From: Pyrenochaeta sp. MPI-SDFR-AT-0127
Lineage: Eukaryota; Ascomycota; Dothideomycetes; Pleosporales; Cucurbitariaceae
Length of the DNA: 64,000 nucleotides
Assembly: GCA_020747015.1 (NCBI GenBank)
Contig: JAGTJM010000014.1
Span: forward strand, 186,001 to 250,000
Reading direction: 5' to 3'
Part shown: in pieces, positions 1 through 11,076 of the stretch
How positions within the stretch are numbered: position 1 is the first letter of the stretch
Layout: every line of letters starts with the position of its first letter
Notes under the pieces: generated by a model
Told to the model about the DNA's origin: nothing
The model's database searches: none
Seen by the model: the letters and a program-made list of their open reading frames with translations, nothing else
Made by a program: the position numbers and the translations under genes

Positions 1-196
1 GTGGTCGGAGGCGTCTCTTCTCTTCCATCAATGAAAATGCTACTCTGCATTTGCCTGCCAACTGCTTGAATAGGCTGCCATTATCCTGCACTTTCGACTG
101 TTTGATCTATATCCTTGTCGCACGAGATGAATATTTGCTTTCCTAGACCACTATCTCAGCGTTTGGAGGTGCCTCCTACAATTTCGCTGTCTATGC

Positions 197-2122
197 CTAC
201 ATCTCAAAGCGACCATCATCCTGTTTGATCAAATCCGCACCTTTCTCACCAACCGCGTAAGTGGTGGACATGATGTTTCCACTAACATGGCCCGGGAAAA
301 TACTAGCATCCACCACTCTGAGACCGTCGACGACTTTTCTTTTGCCGCTCATCACTCTCAATCGCTCGTCGACTACTTGGCCTAGAGCAGCTGTGCCAAT
401 AAGATGATACTGCGTAGAAATGTGATTTGTCACATACTCAATGCGTTGCGCCTCTGTTTCTAGGCTATTCGATGGAGGCGGCTGCACGCGCTCGCCCAAA
501 GATTTCGCTACGAGAGGGTGCTTCGAGACGGCATCTAGCCACTTGAGGCCTGCCGCGAGGATCTTTGCGTCGCACTCGTGGCGGAAGTACCCCGGGTCGA
601 TTGTGGGGGGTTGAAGTGGGTCTGAAGAGGATATGTGTACTGAGCCGCGAGACAGCGGGTGCTCGAGGCAGATGAGTAGAGACACGCGATTTTTCCCTGC
701 CGGTGGGGCGCTGAAGAACTGTGTTTGGTCACTTCCCGCGCTCATGTCCAGCTGGCAAGGGATACAGAATGTTTGGAGGTTGGCAAAAGTGGGATCAGAC
801 AGCTGGTCGACGATGACCTGCACGTCTCGTTAACAGTCGTTCGCTCTCAGTGAATAGCTCGGGGTACACATACCTTCTCCTGCTTCTTTTCAAAGTCATT
901 CTTCGCGAGGCTCTTCTCAGTGATTTCATCTTGCAGCTTCTCCACAGCTTCTTCTCCCACCAGGCTAGCATAGCTCACGAATCCCATCAGCATTCCCGGA
1001 TTACCATATGAGCCTTTCTTAGTCTTCTCATACACCTCCTGCTGTGCTTTGGCAAACTCTTCTCCATGCAGTGAATCCATACTCAGGATACCTTCCTTGA
1101 GATTGAACAACATACCACCGAGAACATGGTCCTGGAAGTTGGCTCCAACATGCGTGTTCTCAATGACGCATTCCACACCAGCCTTTTGCAACACTGTTGG
1201 GTCTCCGATTCCAGATGACTCAAGGAGTTGCGGAGTTTGGATGACTCCCGCAGAACACCACTTCTCTGGCAACTTTTGCTTGATGAGTCTGGCCCCCATG
1301 ATAGAATTCAACACCTACGGCTCGGTCACCGTCAAGCAGAACTTTTGTCGCCTGAGCTTCGGTAAGAACGCGTAGGTTCTTTCGATTAATGTTTGGTCGT
1401 AGATAGCCCGTCGCAGCATACGACCTCTTGCCCGTATCGCTCGATCGATCCACAGCCCCGAGTGAAGAGTAAAACCCAATATGATCGCCGCTCCATGCAT
1501 CACTGATATTCCTCTTTCCGCCACCAATCTCATACGCCGCCTTACAGAAATCGACCTCTAGGGGCATATAGAAGTCGTTGAAGCTGGTATGGATTGGACC
1601 GTCAGTGCCATGATACTTGTCCTTTGCAGCGTGTGGCATGAATTGCTTATCCTCTGGAAGTGCAGATTCATCCGGGACATCGAGAGTTTGGTGCTTCTTG
1701 AAGTACGGCACCAAATCGTCCCAACCCCACCCGGGGTTCCCCATATCTCTCCAGGCATCGTAGTCCTTCCTCGAGCCGCGCACATACATCAAGTAATTGA
1801 TTGCAGAGCTGCCGCCCAAGACTTTGCCTCGAGGCATCGAGTACGTCTTGTTACCGGCATGTGGCTGCGGGATGCTAGACATGCACTAATCATACTCTGG
1901 ACGCCCGATGAGGGCTGGATACAGGGACGGAGTGCTGACTTTGGCATCGCCCATGCGGTTTTGTCCTGCCTCGAGGACACCCACTGTGACGGAGGGATTC
2001 TCAGTGAGCCGGGCGGCGACAACTAAACCTGCTGTGCCACCGCCGACGACGATGTAGTCGTATTTTTCGGCGAGGAATTCATCGAGTGAGCACAGTGCAG
2101 GACCAGTATTCGACGAAGCCAT
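197..2122 (-). pseudogene. GMC oxidoreductase (choline dehydrogenase/glucose oxidase family), disrupted
   Basis: This encodes a FAD-dependent glucose-methanol-choline oxidoreductase. The start is ATG at 2122, the body runs 2122-874, an intron lies at 818-873 (GTATGT...CAG), and the last exon is 817-197. The Rossmann FAD motif GGGTAGLVVAARL follows about 20 residues after the start. The family signature GKVLGGSSAINYLMYVRG comes next, and the C-terminus carries YHLIGTAALG and HVSGNIMSTTYAVGEKGADLI, which hold the catalytic His and His/Asn pair. Two lesions break the frame. An in-frame TAG (1888-1886) follows RPEYD where relatives have Trp. A frame change near 1249-1255 fits loss of two bases between REVVF and SAGVIQTPQLL. 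With those two bases restored the CDS would be 1872 nt (623 codons), the normal family size. The substrate is unknown. Genuine decay and assembly error are both possible. Confidence 0.85.
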
Positions 2123-3135
2123 TACGATTTTGGAAATGCTCTATACGAAAGACAAAAAATCATCCCATAATGATTGCAGCCTGACGGTATCCTTACAACT
2201 ACAAACGACTAAGTATATAATACCTTTCCTTTCCCCGCATGTTCAGGACCCGCAACGATGGGTACTTTCTCCCGCGACTCCGCACACTATCAGCCATTGA
2301 CAAGGCGGGGTCGATGCATCTCAAAGTCTGCATTGCATTGGCAACGACCAGGTCAACAAAAAGCAGAAGGATCATCATGCGTAATGGTGTGCGGGGTAGT
2401 GCAAACGGTGCTTCACGTGATGCAGGTCGTTCCTGCAAGGAACGCATGGATCGGTGTAGGTTATGTAAATTGTTCTTTCACGTGTTTGCCGAAGAAGGGG
2501 CACTTGTGTTACATCAAGGTTATCAGTGATGAGACAGCATATCGTCACTTGTACTCGGGACGTCAGTGTCAACAGTGCCAATAAGGGGATAGAAGTCAAA
2601 GTTCGTAGTAGGTTTGGAGTTGATGACAAAAGTAGATTGATTGATGTTTATGGAAAGTTGCGATTACGGCCAAGCGTGCTAATGCCAGTCGTGACATACT
2701 ACATGGCTTTCATATGTAAACTTTGACGATTGATGAAAACTATGATTATTAGGATAGGAGAAAAACTAGACTTGACAGTCCATACTGCTAAATGATACGC
2801 TCATGATCTCTCGAGCTATGGGGTATGACAAAAGGAAGGGGGTATCTAACAATGCCACCAAACCCGTAATTACAAAAAAGGGTGGAGAGGCTATAGCCTT
2901 GAAATGACTGAAAAGAGAATATTATGTGCTCTGTCGAATCTGGCTTTGATGCCGCAGAAGACGACGTCTCATTAAACAGATTCTCCCAGGAATCCAGTTG
3001 TCGGGTGCGGTACTAATACGGAATCCACAAAGATGTTGATATTCTGGAGATTAATAGGCCGATATAAATCGAAATATGCGGGCAGCTAGGTTCCGTGCTT
3101 AGCAGTAAAGTGATATGATGAGTGTAAAGCGAGCA
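2123..3135. other. intergenic, no gene recognised
   Basis: This is the upstream flank of the broken GMC gene and the 3' flank of the UBTD-like gene. Short open frames exist on both strands, but none has a recognisable motif or plausible splice structure. The middle part (about 2700-3080) is AT-rich. Confidence 0.6.
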
Positions 3136-4208
3136 TTACGTAGTGACCAGTGCCGTAAGGATATAGTCGTTAGCGTAGTTCCAGTATGGATGTGATTCGA
3201 GAGTATCGTAGTCCTGGTATAAACGTCCACCATATGCGAGTCGGATCTTCGAGGAGAGGTCCAGCTGTAACTGTTAGCGTGGTTCTCAATCATACATGAA
3301 AATGAAAGCATGCTCGTCCAAAAAAGTGTGAGTATACGTGAAAGTGTGTTGACCTACCTTTGCTTGCTTTTTGAGCTTGTCAATAATTGACGCGACCGGT
3401 TCTCTCCTCCGCACCTTGAGCAAGACATCCTTCTGATTATGGCTAGTCCTGGCTCGAACAAGCTTGACATCGTCGTCGTCGTGCTTATCGTCAGAGTCGG
3501 GTGCTCCTTCGGCGTAAGCAACACCACTTGGTGGAATGGTTGCAGGCTCACCCTGCTCTGTTTCGTTCTCGTCTTCGAGCCCCTCTGGTTCCACCACCAC
3601 CCACTCGGGCACCCTGTACTGGACGCCCGTCGTGTCGTATACACCCCTCCACAGCAGTCCAGTTGGGCAGGTGCAGCCTGTTGCATCGAGCATTGTTTGC
3701 GCCTCCTGCAGCTCGCCAGCCTGCAAGTACTGTGCCGCAAGCCGTATCGCGCCCCATATCTCTTGCGACCCCGTCACCTGTGTGTCCCACCAATCCTCAC
3801 GCTCCTTTTGCAGTCGCGATCGCGTCCATGTGAGGTTTGTCGAGTCCGTCAGAGGCTTGACGCGCCCTCTGCTCTTCGACGTAGGCGAGGCGAGCGTGTT
3901 CGGTAGTCGTGAGCGTTGCGCCGCAGGGATAGGTTTAATGGGCGTATTTGGGCGGTCGTTGGCATCTTGTCGGCTTCGCACTGCTTGAGCATTCCCTTGG
4001 GAGCCATGCGACGCGCGTGGAGAAGGTATCGAGCTTGGTCGCGGGGATGGTGCCGTGATGTTACGAGAAGAGGAATGCGGTTGGACAGCTGGCGTGGTAT
4101 CGTCGCCTGGACGAGAGGCGCAACACCCCTAGAATCACATATTAGAGGTTGTCATTGAAGCTTGAACGTGCTCCAAGATGTGTTTGTTGTCATTGCTTGA
4201 CGCACCAT
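3136..4208 (-). CDS. Ubiquitin domain-containing protein, UBTD/DC-UbP family
   Basis: This has three exons: 4206-4208 (only the ATG, context CCACC-ATG), 3358-4128 and 3136-3264. The introns are 4129-4205 (GTGCGT...TAG) and 3265-3357 (GTAGGT...CAG). It encodes 300 aa. The spliced N-terminus reads MGCCASR, a typical N-myristoylation/palmitoylation start shared with animal UBTD proteins. A Ser/Pro-rich linker follows. The DC-UbP N-terminal domain lies at about residues 90-190 (LTWTRSRLQKEREDWWDTQV, QEIWGAIRLAA, CPTGLLWRGVYD, YRVPEWVV). An acidic linker leads to a C-terminal ubiquitin-like fold (KDVLLKVRRREPVASIIDKL, LSSKIRLAYGGRLYQDYDTL). The family links to ubiquitin conjugation at membranes; a specific role here is not shown. 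The ORF without the first exon would lack any ATG near the conserved start, which supports the ATG-only exon. Confidence 0.85.
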
Positions 4209-5361
4209 GGTGGATTGCTACCCCTCAACTTTCAGCCGAGCTATATGAGCACACCGAGTGGTAGGGAGCGTGAATAGAGAGCCGCAATAGCGTCAAGGCG
4301 GTAGGGAAAAAGCGACAGGAGAGCGGTCGCATGAGCACAAGCTCGCTCTGGTCTGCGATTGAAACCAAAATGCCTCAAGCTGCGGCGGGGAGCTGGGGGG
4401 CCTTCTGCAACTGGACTTTGTGGACATCAGTCGATCAATCCTTGCAAAAGGCGCGGTTCACTTGTAGTCTAACAGTAGCCGACCATGGCTTGCTCCGCTC
4501 CCGTGATCTATATAAGTGTCGTCCATCGAAGATTCGCCACGCATGCAAGCAAGGCCAACCAGAAGGGCCTATTGTGTGGTGTTCGTGATGGCCACCAGCC
4601 CACTCCCCGGCTCATAACATGCGTCATGCAGCTCCACCTGCGGCATTAGACATCTCACAGGGGAAGCTGTCCCGTGAACAATAGACTCTTCTCAACCGTC
4701 CAGGGTGGTGGCCAAGTAAACTTGAAATACTTGTCTTTGACAAGCTGAAGCTGTGGAGGGCACATGTACGGGACTCGCCTAGTTCACATGTACAGTGAAG
4801 GTGATTCTAGATAGCAGCGATCACGGACGCAAAGCTTATTGAAAACCACGAATCAATTAGATATTATTACGTCGAGGTGTGCCCTAGCGGCCGCTTGTGT
4901 ACATCTCCTAATAAGGCTGTACGCAGAGGGTATCAGGGGGTATTGCGCGATAAAACAAAGAACTACCAAAAACGACAGCTAGGTACGTCCAAACACAACA
5001 ATGGTATCAAAATGAGAGAAACAAGTGCAGAGTGGTATCAATCTAGACAAAAGTGGGCATAAAACACTGAACAGGCAAAATCGACACCTCCAACATGTCA
5101 ATGCCGCACAGATCCTGATCCACGGGAATGAGCGACGGAGAGTTGGTCGTAATGCAAAACAAAACTGGGTATGAAAGGGAATATTTGAAAGAGCACAATC
5201 CAAACCTCACGCCTGAATCCATATACGAGATTCAAAAAGCAAGATTGTGGGGGTATCGGGGGTTATGGCCGTGCGGTCAAACAAGGGAGTTGCGGTATCT
5301 TTGCTTTTCCGTCATTCCGTCGTGACTGTCGTCGAGAAAGGCAGCATCCCACCAGACCTTT
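4209..5361. other. intergenic, no gene recognised
   Basis: This is the upstream region of the UBTD-like gene and the 3' flank of the Meu6-like gene. A TATATAAG box lies at about 4510 on the plus strand, but no convincing coding sequence follows it. I found no RNA gene or repeat. Confidence 0.55.
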
Positions 5362-7559
5362 CTAGGCGGTTGTAGAGACAGTGGGGTTGCTTTTCGGCTC
5401 ACCAACAGTGACGGCTTCGGCAGGGACGTCGCCGATGGTCTTCTCGGCTGGGGCAGCGGGAGCAGGAGTCTCGGTTGGCTTGTCGGCGATGACGGGGGCA
5501 TCTGACTTGGTCTCTTCAGTGGTTTCCGGGACGGTAGCAGGTGGCGTAGTGTCCTTCTTCTCCTTGGTGTCCTTCTTTCCACCTGTAGCCTTGGACAGAC
5601 TGCGGGAAAGCTGACCGAAGATAGAAGTGCGCTTAGCCTTGGGAGGAGTCTGCTCTTCGGTTGCCTCGCCTTTCGCCTCAGTGGCAGGAACAGGCTCTAC
5701 AGGCTTAACGGGCTCGGTGACAGCCGGGGCAGCCGCAGGGGTATCTTCGATCTTGGGTGCGGCATCAACCTTGGCTTCGGGCGCCGGTGCCTTCTCGTGG
5801 GCAGCAGGCGACTTGGCTCGGTCCTTGGAGCCACCGAAAAATTTGCCGAAGGAGAAGTGCTCCTTCTCTTTGCTGGGAGTGCCCGATGCTGCAACGGGCT
5901 TGCTCTCCTCGGTCTTTGGCGCAGCCGCATCCGTAGCGGGGGTCACGGGAGCGACAGGAGCTACAGGAGTGGCAGGAGCAGCAACCTGAGCCTCCTCAAG
6001 GGGCTTTGAAGCCTCAGGGGCAGCCTCAGTCTCCTTTGCGGGAGGGGCAGGGGCAACGAGGTCATGCTCCTTCTTCTCCTCCTTGGGGCTCTTGAGCTTC
6101 TCAACAAATGAACCGAAGATGGATCCACGCTTAGCAGGCTTGGGCTTCTCCTCAGTAGCCTTAGGAGCAGCATCATCAGTCTTTACATCCTCCACTGGGG
6201 CAGCAACCACAGGAGCGGGAGTTGGTTCAGACTTCAACTCCTCGCTTGGCTTGGGGATGTCCGTGGTGATGACAGGAGCAGTAGTCGAGACGGGAGCAGT
6301 GGTCGAGGCTAAACAAGGTCAGTACGTGCAAATCTTTCAGTGAGTGATTAAACATACTCTCACCAATCTGGGGAGCAGCGGCAGACTCGTCCTTCTTGAC
6401 CTCTGGTTCAGTCTTGACGGCCTCGCCCTCATCCTTGTGCTCCTTGTCCTTCTTGCCAAGAAGACCACCGAAGATGCTAGCACGCTTGCCACGGGAGACG
6501 GAGCGAGACTTGCTCTTCGATTTCTTGGCCTTCTTGTCCTCATCAGAGGAGCTGCTGGAAGACGATCCAGCACGGGCAGGAGCAGCAGACCCTTCGGCAG
6601 CGGCGGTCTCACCGTCGGCAAGCTTAGGCGCAGCGTCAGTGCTCTTCTTTGGCGTGGAGGCGGATGCAGCCGCTAGTACAGTGGGCTTGCCTGCGTGATG
6701 TCAGCATGCTGCAGCGGGAATAGCCGGATCGCCAACTAGTATGAGCGCGACGAAACGCGACAAGACGCGACGGATAAAAAAAATTGAAATTACATACCAA
6801 TCTTCTCCTTGTGCTCTTTGTAGCCCTCGCTAGACTCGATACCTTCTTTGGCCTCCTTGGCATCAGCGATGGCCTTCTCGACGGCGAGGAACCAGCCATC
6901 ACGCTCTGGCGCAGACTGGGCCTCAAAAGTGTGCTTGTGGCCGGAGATCTTGAGGGCAAATGCGATAGTGCCGTCCTTGGCAAGGTCGGTCGCGTAGGCC
7001 TGAAACGAGGGTTAGCATGTCGGCACAAGAGTAAGTGTAGGAGTGTGCGTACCAAGTTGAGGACACCGGCAGGGTGCTCCTTTTGGTCGGCGTGCTTGAC
7101 GAAAAATAGGAGACCCTTGCCGGTCTGGCTGGACCAGGCAACGACTGGGTGAGCGACCTCGGGCTTCTCGCCGCGAAGGTAGTGGCTCAGGTTGGCGGAT
7201 GGGACAGGCTCCTCGCCGAACCAGAAGTATTTCTTCGAGAAGCGGAAGGCACTGCAGTCGTTGTTAGAATACTGTGTGGTTGCCTTGTGTGTTTAGTTGA
7301 GGACCTACTTCTTCAGGCCAGGAGCCTTGTAGCCGAGGGCGCCGCTGTAGATGGGCTCAACGACCTTCTCCTCTGCCTTTACTTCCTTCTTCTCTTCGAC
7401 TGGGGCGGCTGCCTCAGTCTCAGTCTTTGGCAGCTCCTCGGTCTTGGGAGCCTCGGCCGGGGCGACAACGTTGTCGCTGGCGACGACTGGGGCGGGCGCA
7501 GGCTCAACAGTGCCGACCTGGGGCACGTCGGCTGGCTTCTGAGCTTCGACGGCAGACAT
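5362..7559 (-). CDS. PH-domain protein related to meiotic expression up-regulated protein 6 (Meu6)
   Basis: This has five exons: 7309-7559, 7053-7251, 6798-6999, 6358-6690 and 5362-6308. The introns are 57, 53, 107 and 49 bp, and the product is 643 aa. The N-terminus (about residues 1-70) is Ala/Pro/Glu-rich. A fungal pleckstrin-homology domain spans about residues 70-215 (FRFSKKYFWFGEEPVPSANL, HPVVAWSSQTGKGLLFFVKH, FALKISGHKHTFEAQSAPER, DGWFLAVEKAI). The C-terminal two-thirds is low complexity (A, P, E, K) with four spaced motifs: KRASIFG, KRGSIFG, a diverged EHFSFGKFFG and KRTSIFG, each followed by a Lys-rich stretch. PH domains of this group suggest a membrane or cortical role; the biochemical function is not known from sequence. 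Exon 4 has two in-phase donors 6 nt apart. Long antisense frames over the low-complexity part are shadows. Confidence 0.88.
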
Positions 7560-10500
7560 GTTTGTTTGTGTGTTTTGGTGGGGAGTGTGAGAATGAGAGG
7601 GAGTGTGTGTATATGTATGTGGCTAACGTGATCGGGCGGTGGTGCGCGAGGGAAAAAAGATAAGGGGTGGAGGAGACAAGCTCGCTGTTTGTGTATTACA
7701 AAAGTGTAGGGAAAGGGAAGGTTGTTCAGCTGGCAGGCTTGAGCAAGACAAGCAGGCTCGACCGTGTTAGAGTCTGAGCAGCGGTGTGGAGGAGAAGAAG
7801 GATAGAAAAGCGCAGCAGAGGGCCAAGGGCTGGGAGAGCTTTAAGGTGAGGGCGTTGCTAGGTAGGGGTGGGTGCTTGCAGGGATGCTGGCAACGAAATT
7901 GGTCTTGCGGCAGCACGTCCACTAAGCGGGCCCGCTGTGCCTGTGCAGTGCTAGCCCGCCGAATAGCACCTTTCACCCAGCGTTATGCAACCCTCTGCCT
8001 CTGAAACAAAAGCTGTGCACGCCGGCATCAGCCTGTCGTCGCAGACTGTCGAGGGTGAGCAAGAGGGGCACCATCGTCGAGCCCGGCAGCGTGCGGATTC
8101 AGCGCCCACGCGTCTGACCAGCTTGGTGCTTGGTGCTGGCTGCTGGCCGGTTGCCGTAATAACCTTGGAACATGGTCTCATGATCTGACTGCCCCTCATT
8201 GCGACTTCGCAGACAAAGATTGACCAACCTCAGTCCTCTGTTACGCGGGCTCACGAGACAAGCATGCAAATCCATGGCGCTGGGGTGCCGCCGCAGCCAG
8301 CGGGTTGGGCTGAAGACGTGATCACTGCAAGCTGCTCGCTCTTTTTCATCCACGGCCCAGCAATCGCGCATTATATCCACGATCGGCACCGTCGTCGTCG
8401 TCCAGCTGTGGTCTTATTCCTGATGCTACCGGTTTTGCCACTTGGACTTCTACCCCTACTCCTGCTTCTGCTGCTCCTGCAGGCGGCTCAACGGCTGCAG
8501 TGTGTGAGACTCGACCTCGCCTCTTCTTCCTCATCACACATTGCCGTCGTGTAACATCGTGGCAGCCTCTGTCTCTCCCTCCATTCAATCACCTCCACCA
8601 ACCTCTGCACAACTCGAGGCTTGACAGGTTGCCAAGGCATGTCTGAGCACGCAAGGCTAGACAGCTTGCTAGCCACTGCATCCGGCCAATCGCTGCCCGC
8701 CATGGCCGCCCAAGCGCCGATCCCCGTTTACAAAAAAAATCAAAACCCTTGCACCCCAAACGCTTGCATTGGCGACGCCAGGCGAAAGATAACTTGTCGC
8801 CCAAGTCCTGTGCGTGTCGTGCTGACACACTGTGAACATCTTCACTGTATCCAGGAACAGCTATGAATCCCATCATAACTCGCTACAGAATTCCATCAGT
8901 GGATGCGTCCTAGGCGTGTGCGAGTGTGGCACAAAGATGCATCACTAAAGCTTCACCCCTCGGGTCACTTGCAGTCTCTGACCCACCAACTATCGCCTCA
9001 ACCGTCTCGACCACAGCCTGGTGTCTCTATCGTTGACAGTATCTCCACCTGGACGGTCATGCAGGCCTCAGTATGCGTGTACAACACCAGCATGCAAGAT
9101 TACGAAAGGCTTCAGCCCAATAGATTAATTACCCATCGCAAGCGTGGTGTCCCAATCGAGCCTCAGGGTGGCCTCAGTGACGCCGATGGCGATTTGGCGA
9201 AAATTGCAGAGCTCGATTGACTCGGCCGTCTCTCATCTCAGATCAGCCGAACCACGGGGCAAGGATAATGCCGGCTTACCATCGCTTCACGTGAAAGGGG
9301 TGCCAACGTCAACAACCAGAGTCTTGGGCCAACCTGCCACAGCTAGAACAGCGACACCGCTGTTACGTATCAACATCACTCGCCCAATCTTCCTATCTTT
9401 GGCCTGCATCCCAACAGCTCTCTAAACTGAGACGCAGAAATGAACCCTCGCCCAAACCCGTACACCGTCCTTTCATCTCAAGCGGTTGTTGCGGCCCGCA
9501 CAGAGCATTCGATAAACCTCCGCTGATGATCTACCACCTGGAGCCATACCAATCCGCTTTTTGCTCACCGCCACAAATACCCGACTGGATTTATTTACGA
9601 GAAATTTGGTTTTCTGCCGTAATTCACTAGGCCCCAACGCGAACAGTCATTGTGTACCAACTTGTGCTGTGGTTTGTTTCATCAGCCTGAAAATCGATAC
9701 ATGGCGTTCATTCTTGCTGGAACTGTTGTCGCAGGCCCCACGCACCAATTAATCTCTCACAAGCCACAGGCCGCTCGTCGATGTCTTCAAGCACCATGGC
9801 AGGATCTGAGATCAAAGGCCTAAGAACCCCTGTCTCTAATCATCCTCCGTTCTCGACCATTGCGTGCCGAGCGGTTAGCGACGTGATTTTTCAAGCCATG
9901 CTCCACCTCACGAGTCAACAACAATGCCATACGAAGTGAACTGATCCCGCGATCGAGCCACGAAAATCTAGAGCGCCTATGCCTCCCGTCCGGTTGTTTA
10001 ATCGGGTTTCAAGAAAGAGTGAAGAAAAACTTGACACGTTGAACTAAAGAAGAAAAAAAAGCCACAGCTGTTTATGAAAACTCCATCAAACTCAAACAAG
10101 CGAGATGGTGCGATTCAGTGGAACTACACTCGCCTGCTGCTTCGCGATCGTTTGCACCAACCAGCACGAAACACTTTCCAACACGTGATAACACGACTAG
10201 AAACAGACTTTGCTTGATGAGAAACCCAGCGTTAGCGAAAGCCAAAACTAGTAAGCCACAGTAGTCAAAATAAGCTCACAGGACTGGCGCTCACTGCCGC
10301 TGCAGGAGCGCTGCGCTGGGGTGGAGACTCACGATGCGTGCCTTCCTCTTCTGGTAGCGTGCGCTTGACCCTTTTCCAAACAACGCCATGACTATGTATA
10401 CACACTCGTTACCAACTTTAGGAACTCAATAAGAACAATAGATACTTCCTCAACATATTTCTGCTGTCTTTTTTCCGAAAGCGAAGTTGGCCAACTTGCG

Positions 10501-11076
10501 CTTGAACGGCAAGCTTAGCGTTAACTACTCAATCGAATCGCCCTATTCAGTGAACGACACCTCAGTACACTCTCTGTCAACTCAATCATGCGCCCTCACA
10601 TACTCCACAATGCGGGATCAGAATTGCACACTACTTGTCGATAGGACCGACTTGGGCCTCCACCCCACCATTGCTCATGTCAGCACTCCGCTGGCCTGTC
10701 AAAAGCCATGGATTTCCCCTTCTCTTGTTGGCAAGGCTGCCCACGCAACCCCAGGCCACCAGTCCTCTAGGGAACCCTTCATCCATGCCCTGGCACGCGC
10801 GACTCATTGCATCATTCCGGAACTTGGAAACGAGCAAATGCATAGCCATCGACGTCATCTGGGGAGAGGGACAACCCATCACTCCTGTGTGCCTTATCCG
10901 GGAGATCCGCTTGAGCTTTCCTCAGTCATGAGCCAACCGAATGCGCAGAATGCATGAGAAAAGTGAAGTCATTGCACACTTGGCATGATTTGGAATCGGA
11001 GTCACTGTGGGGTATCCAATCGCTTCGCCCATCTATGCGTGCCCATGAAGTCAATATACTCTACATGCGTGCATCA
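7560..11076. other. long gene-poor region upstream of the Meu6-like gene
   Basis: About 3.5 kb without a supportable gene. Both flanking genes are on the minus strand, so this is the promoter side of the Meu6-like gene and the 3' side of the TilS-like gene. The longest open frames (for example 156 codons at 10487-10957 plus) lack motifs, have no matching splice context and compete with frames on the other strand. The immediate leader (7560-7680) is TG-rich. Noncoding RNA or a long regulated leader cannot be excluded. Confidence 0.5.

Noticed and set aside
4508..4516. TATATAAG box on the plus strand
   Set aside because: No plausible transcript or coding sequence follows.
5381..7631. Long plus-strand frames opposite the Meu6-like gene
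   Set aside because: They are antisense readings of a low-complexity Ala/Pro/Glu region, whose reverse strand is naturally stop-poor.
10487..10957. 156-codon plus-strand frame
   Set aside because: No motif, no splice context, competes with an opposite-strand frame of 83 codons.
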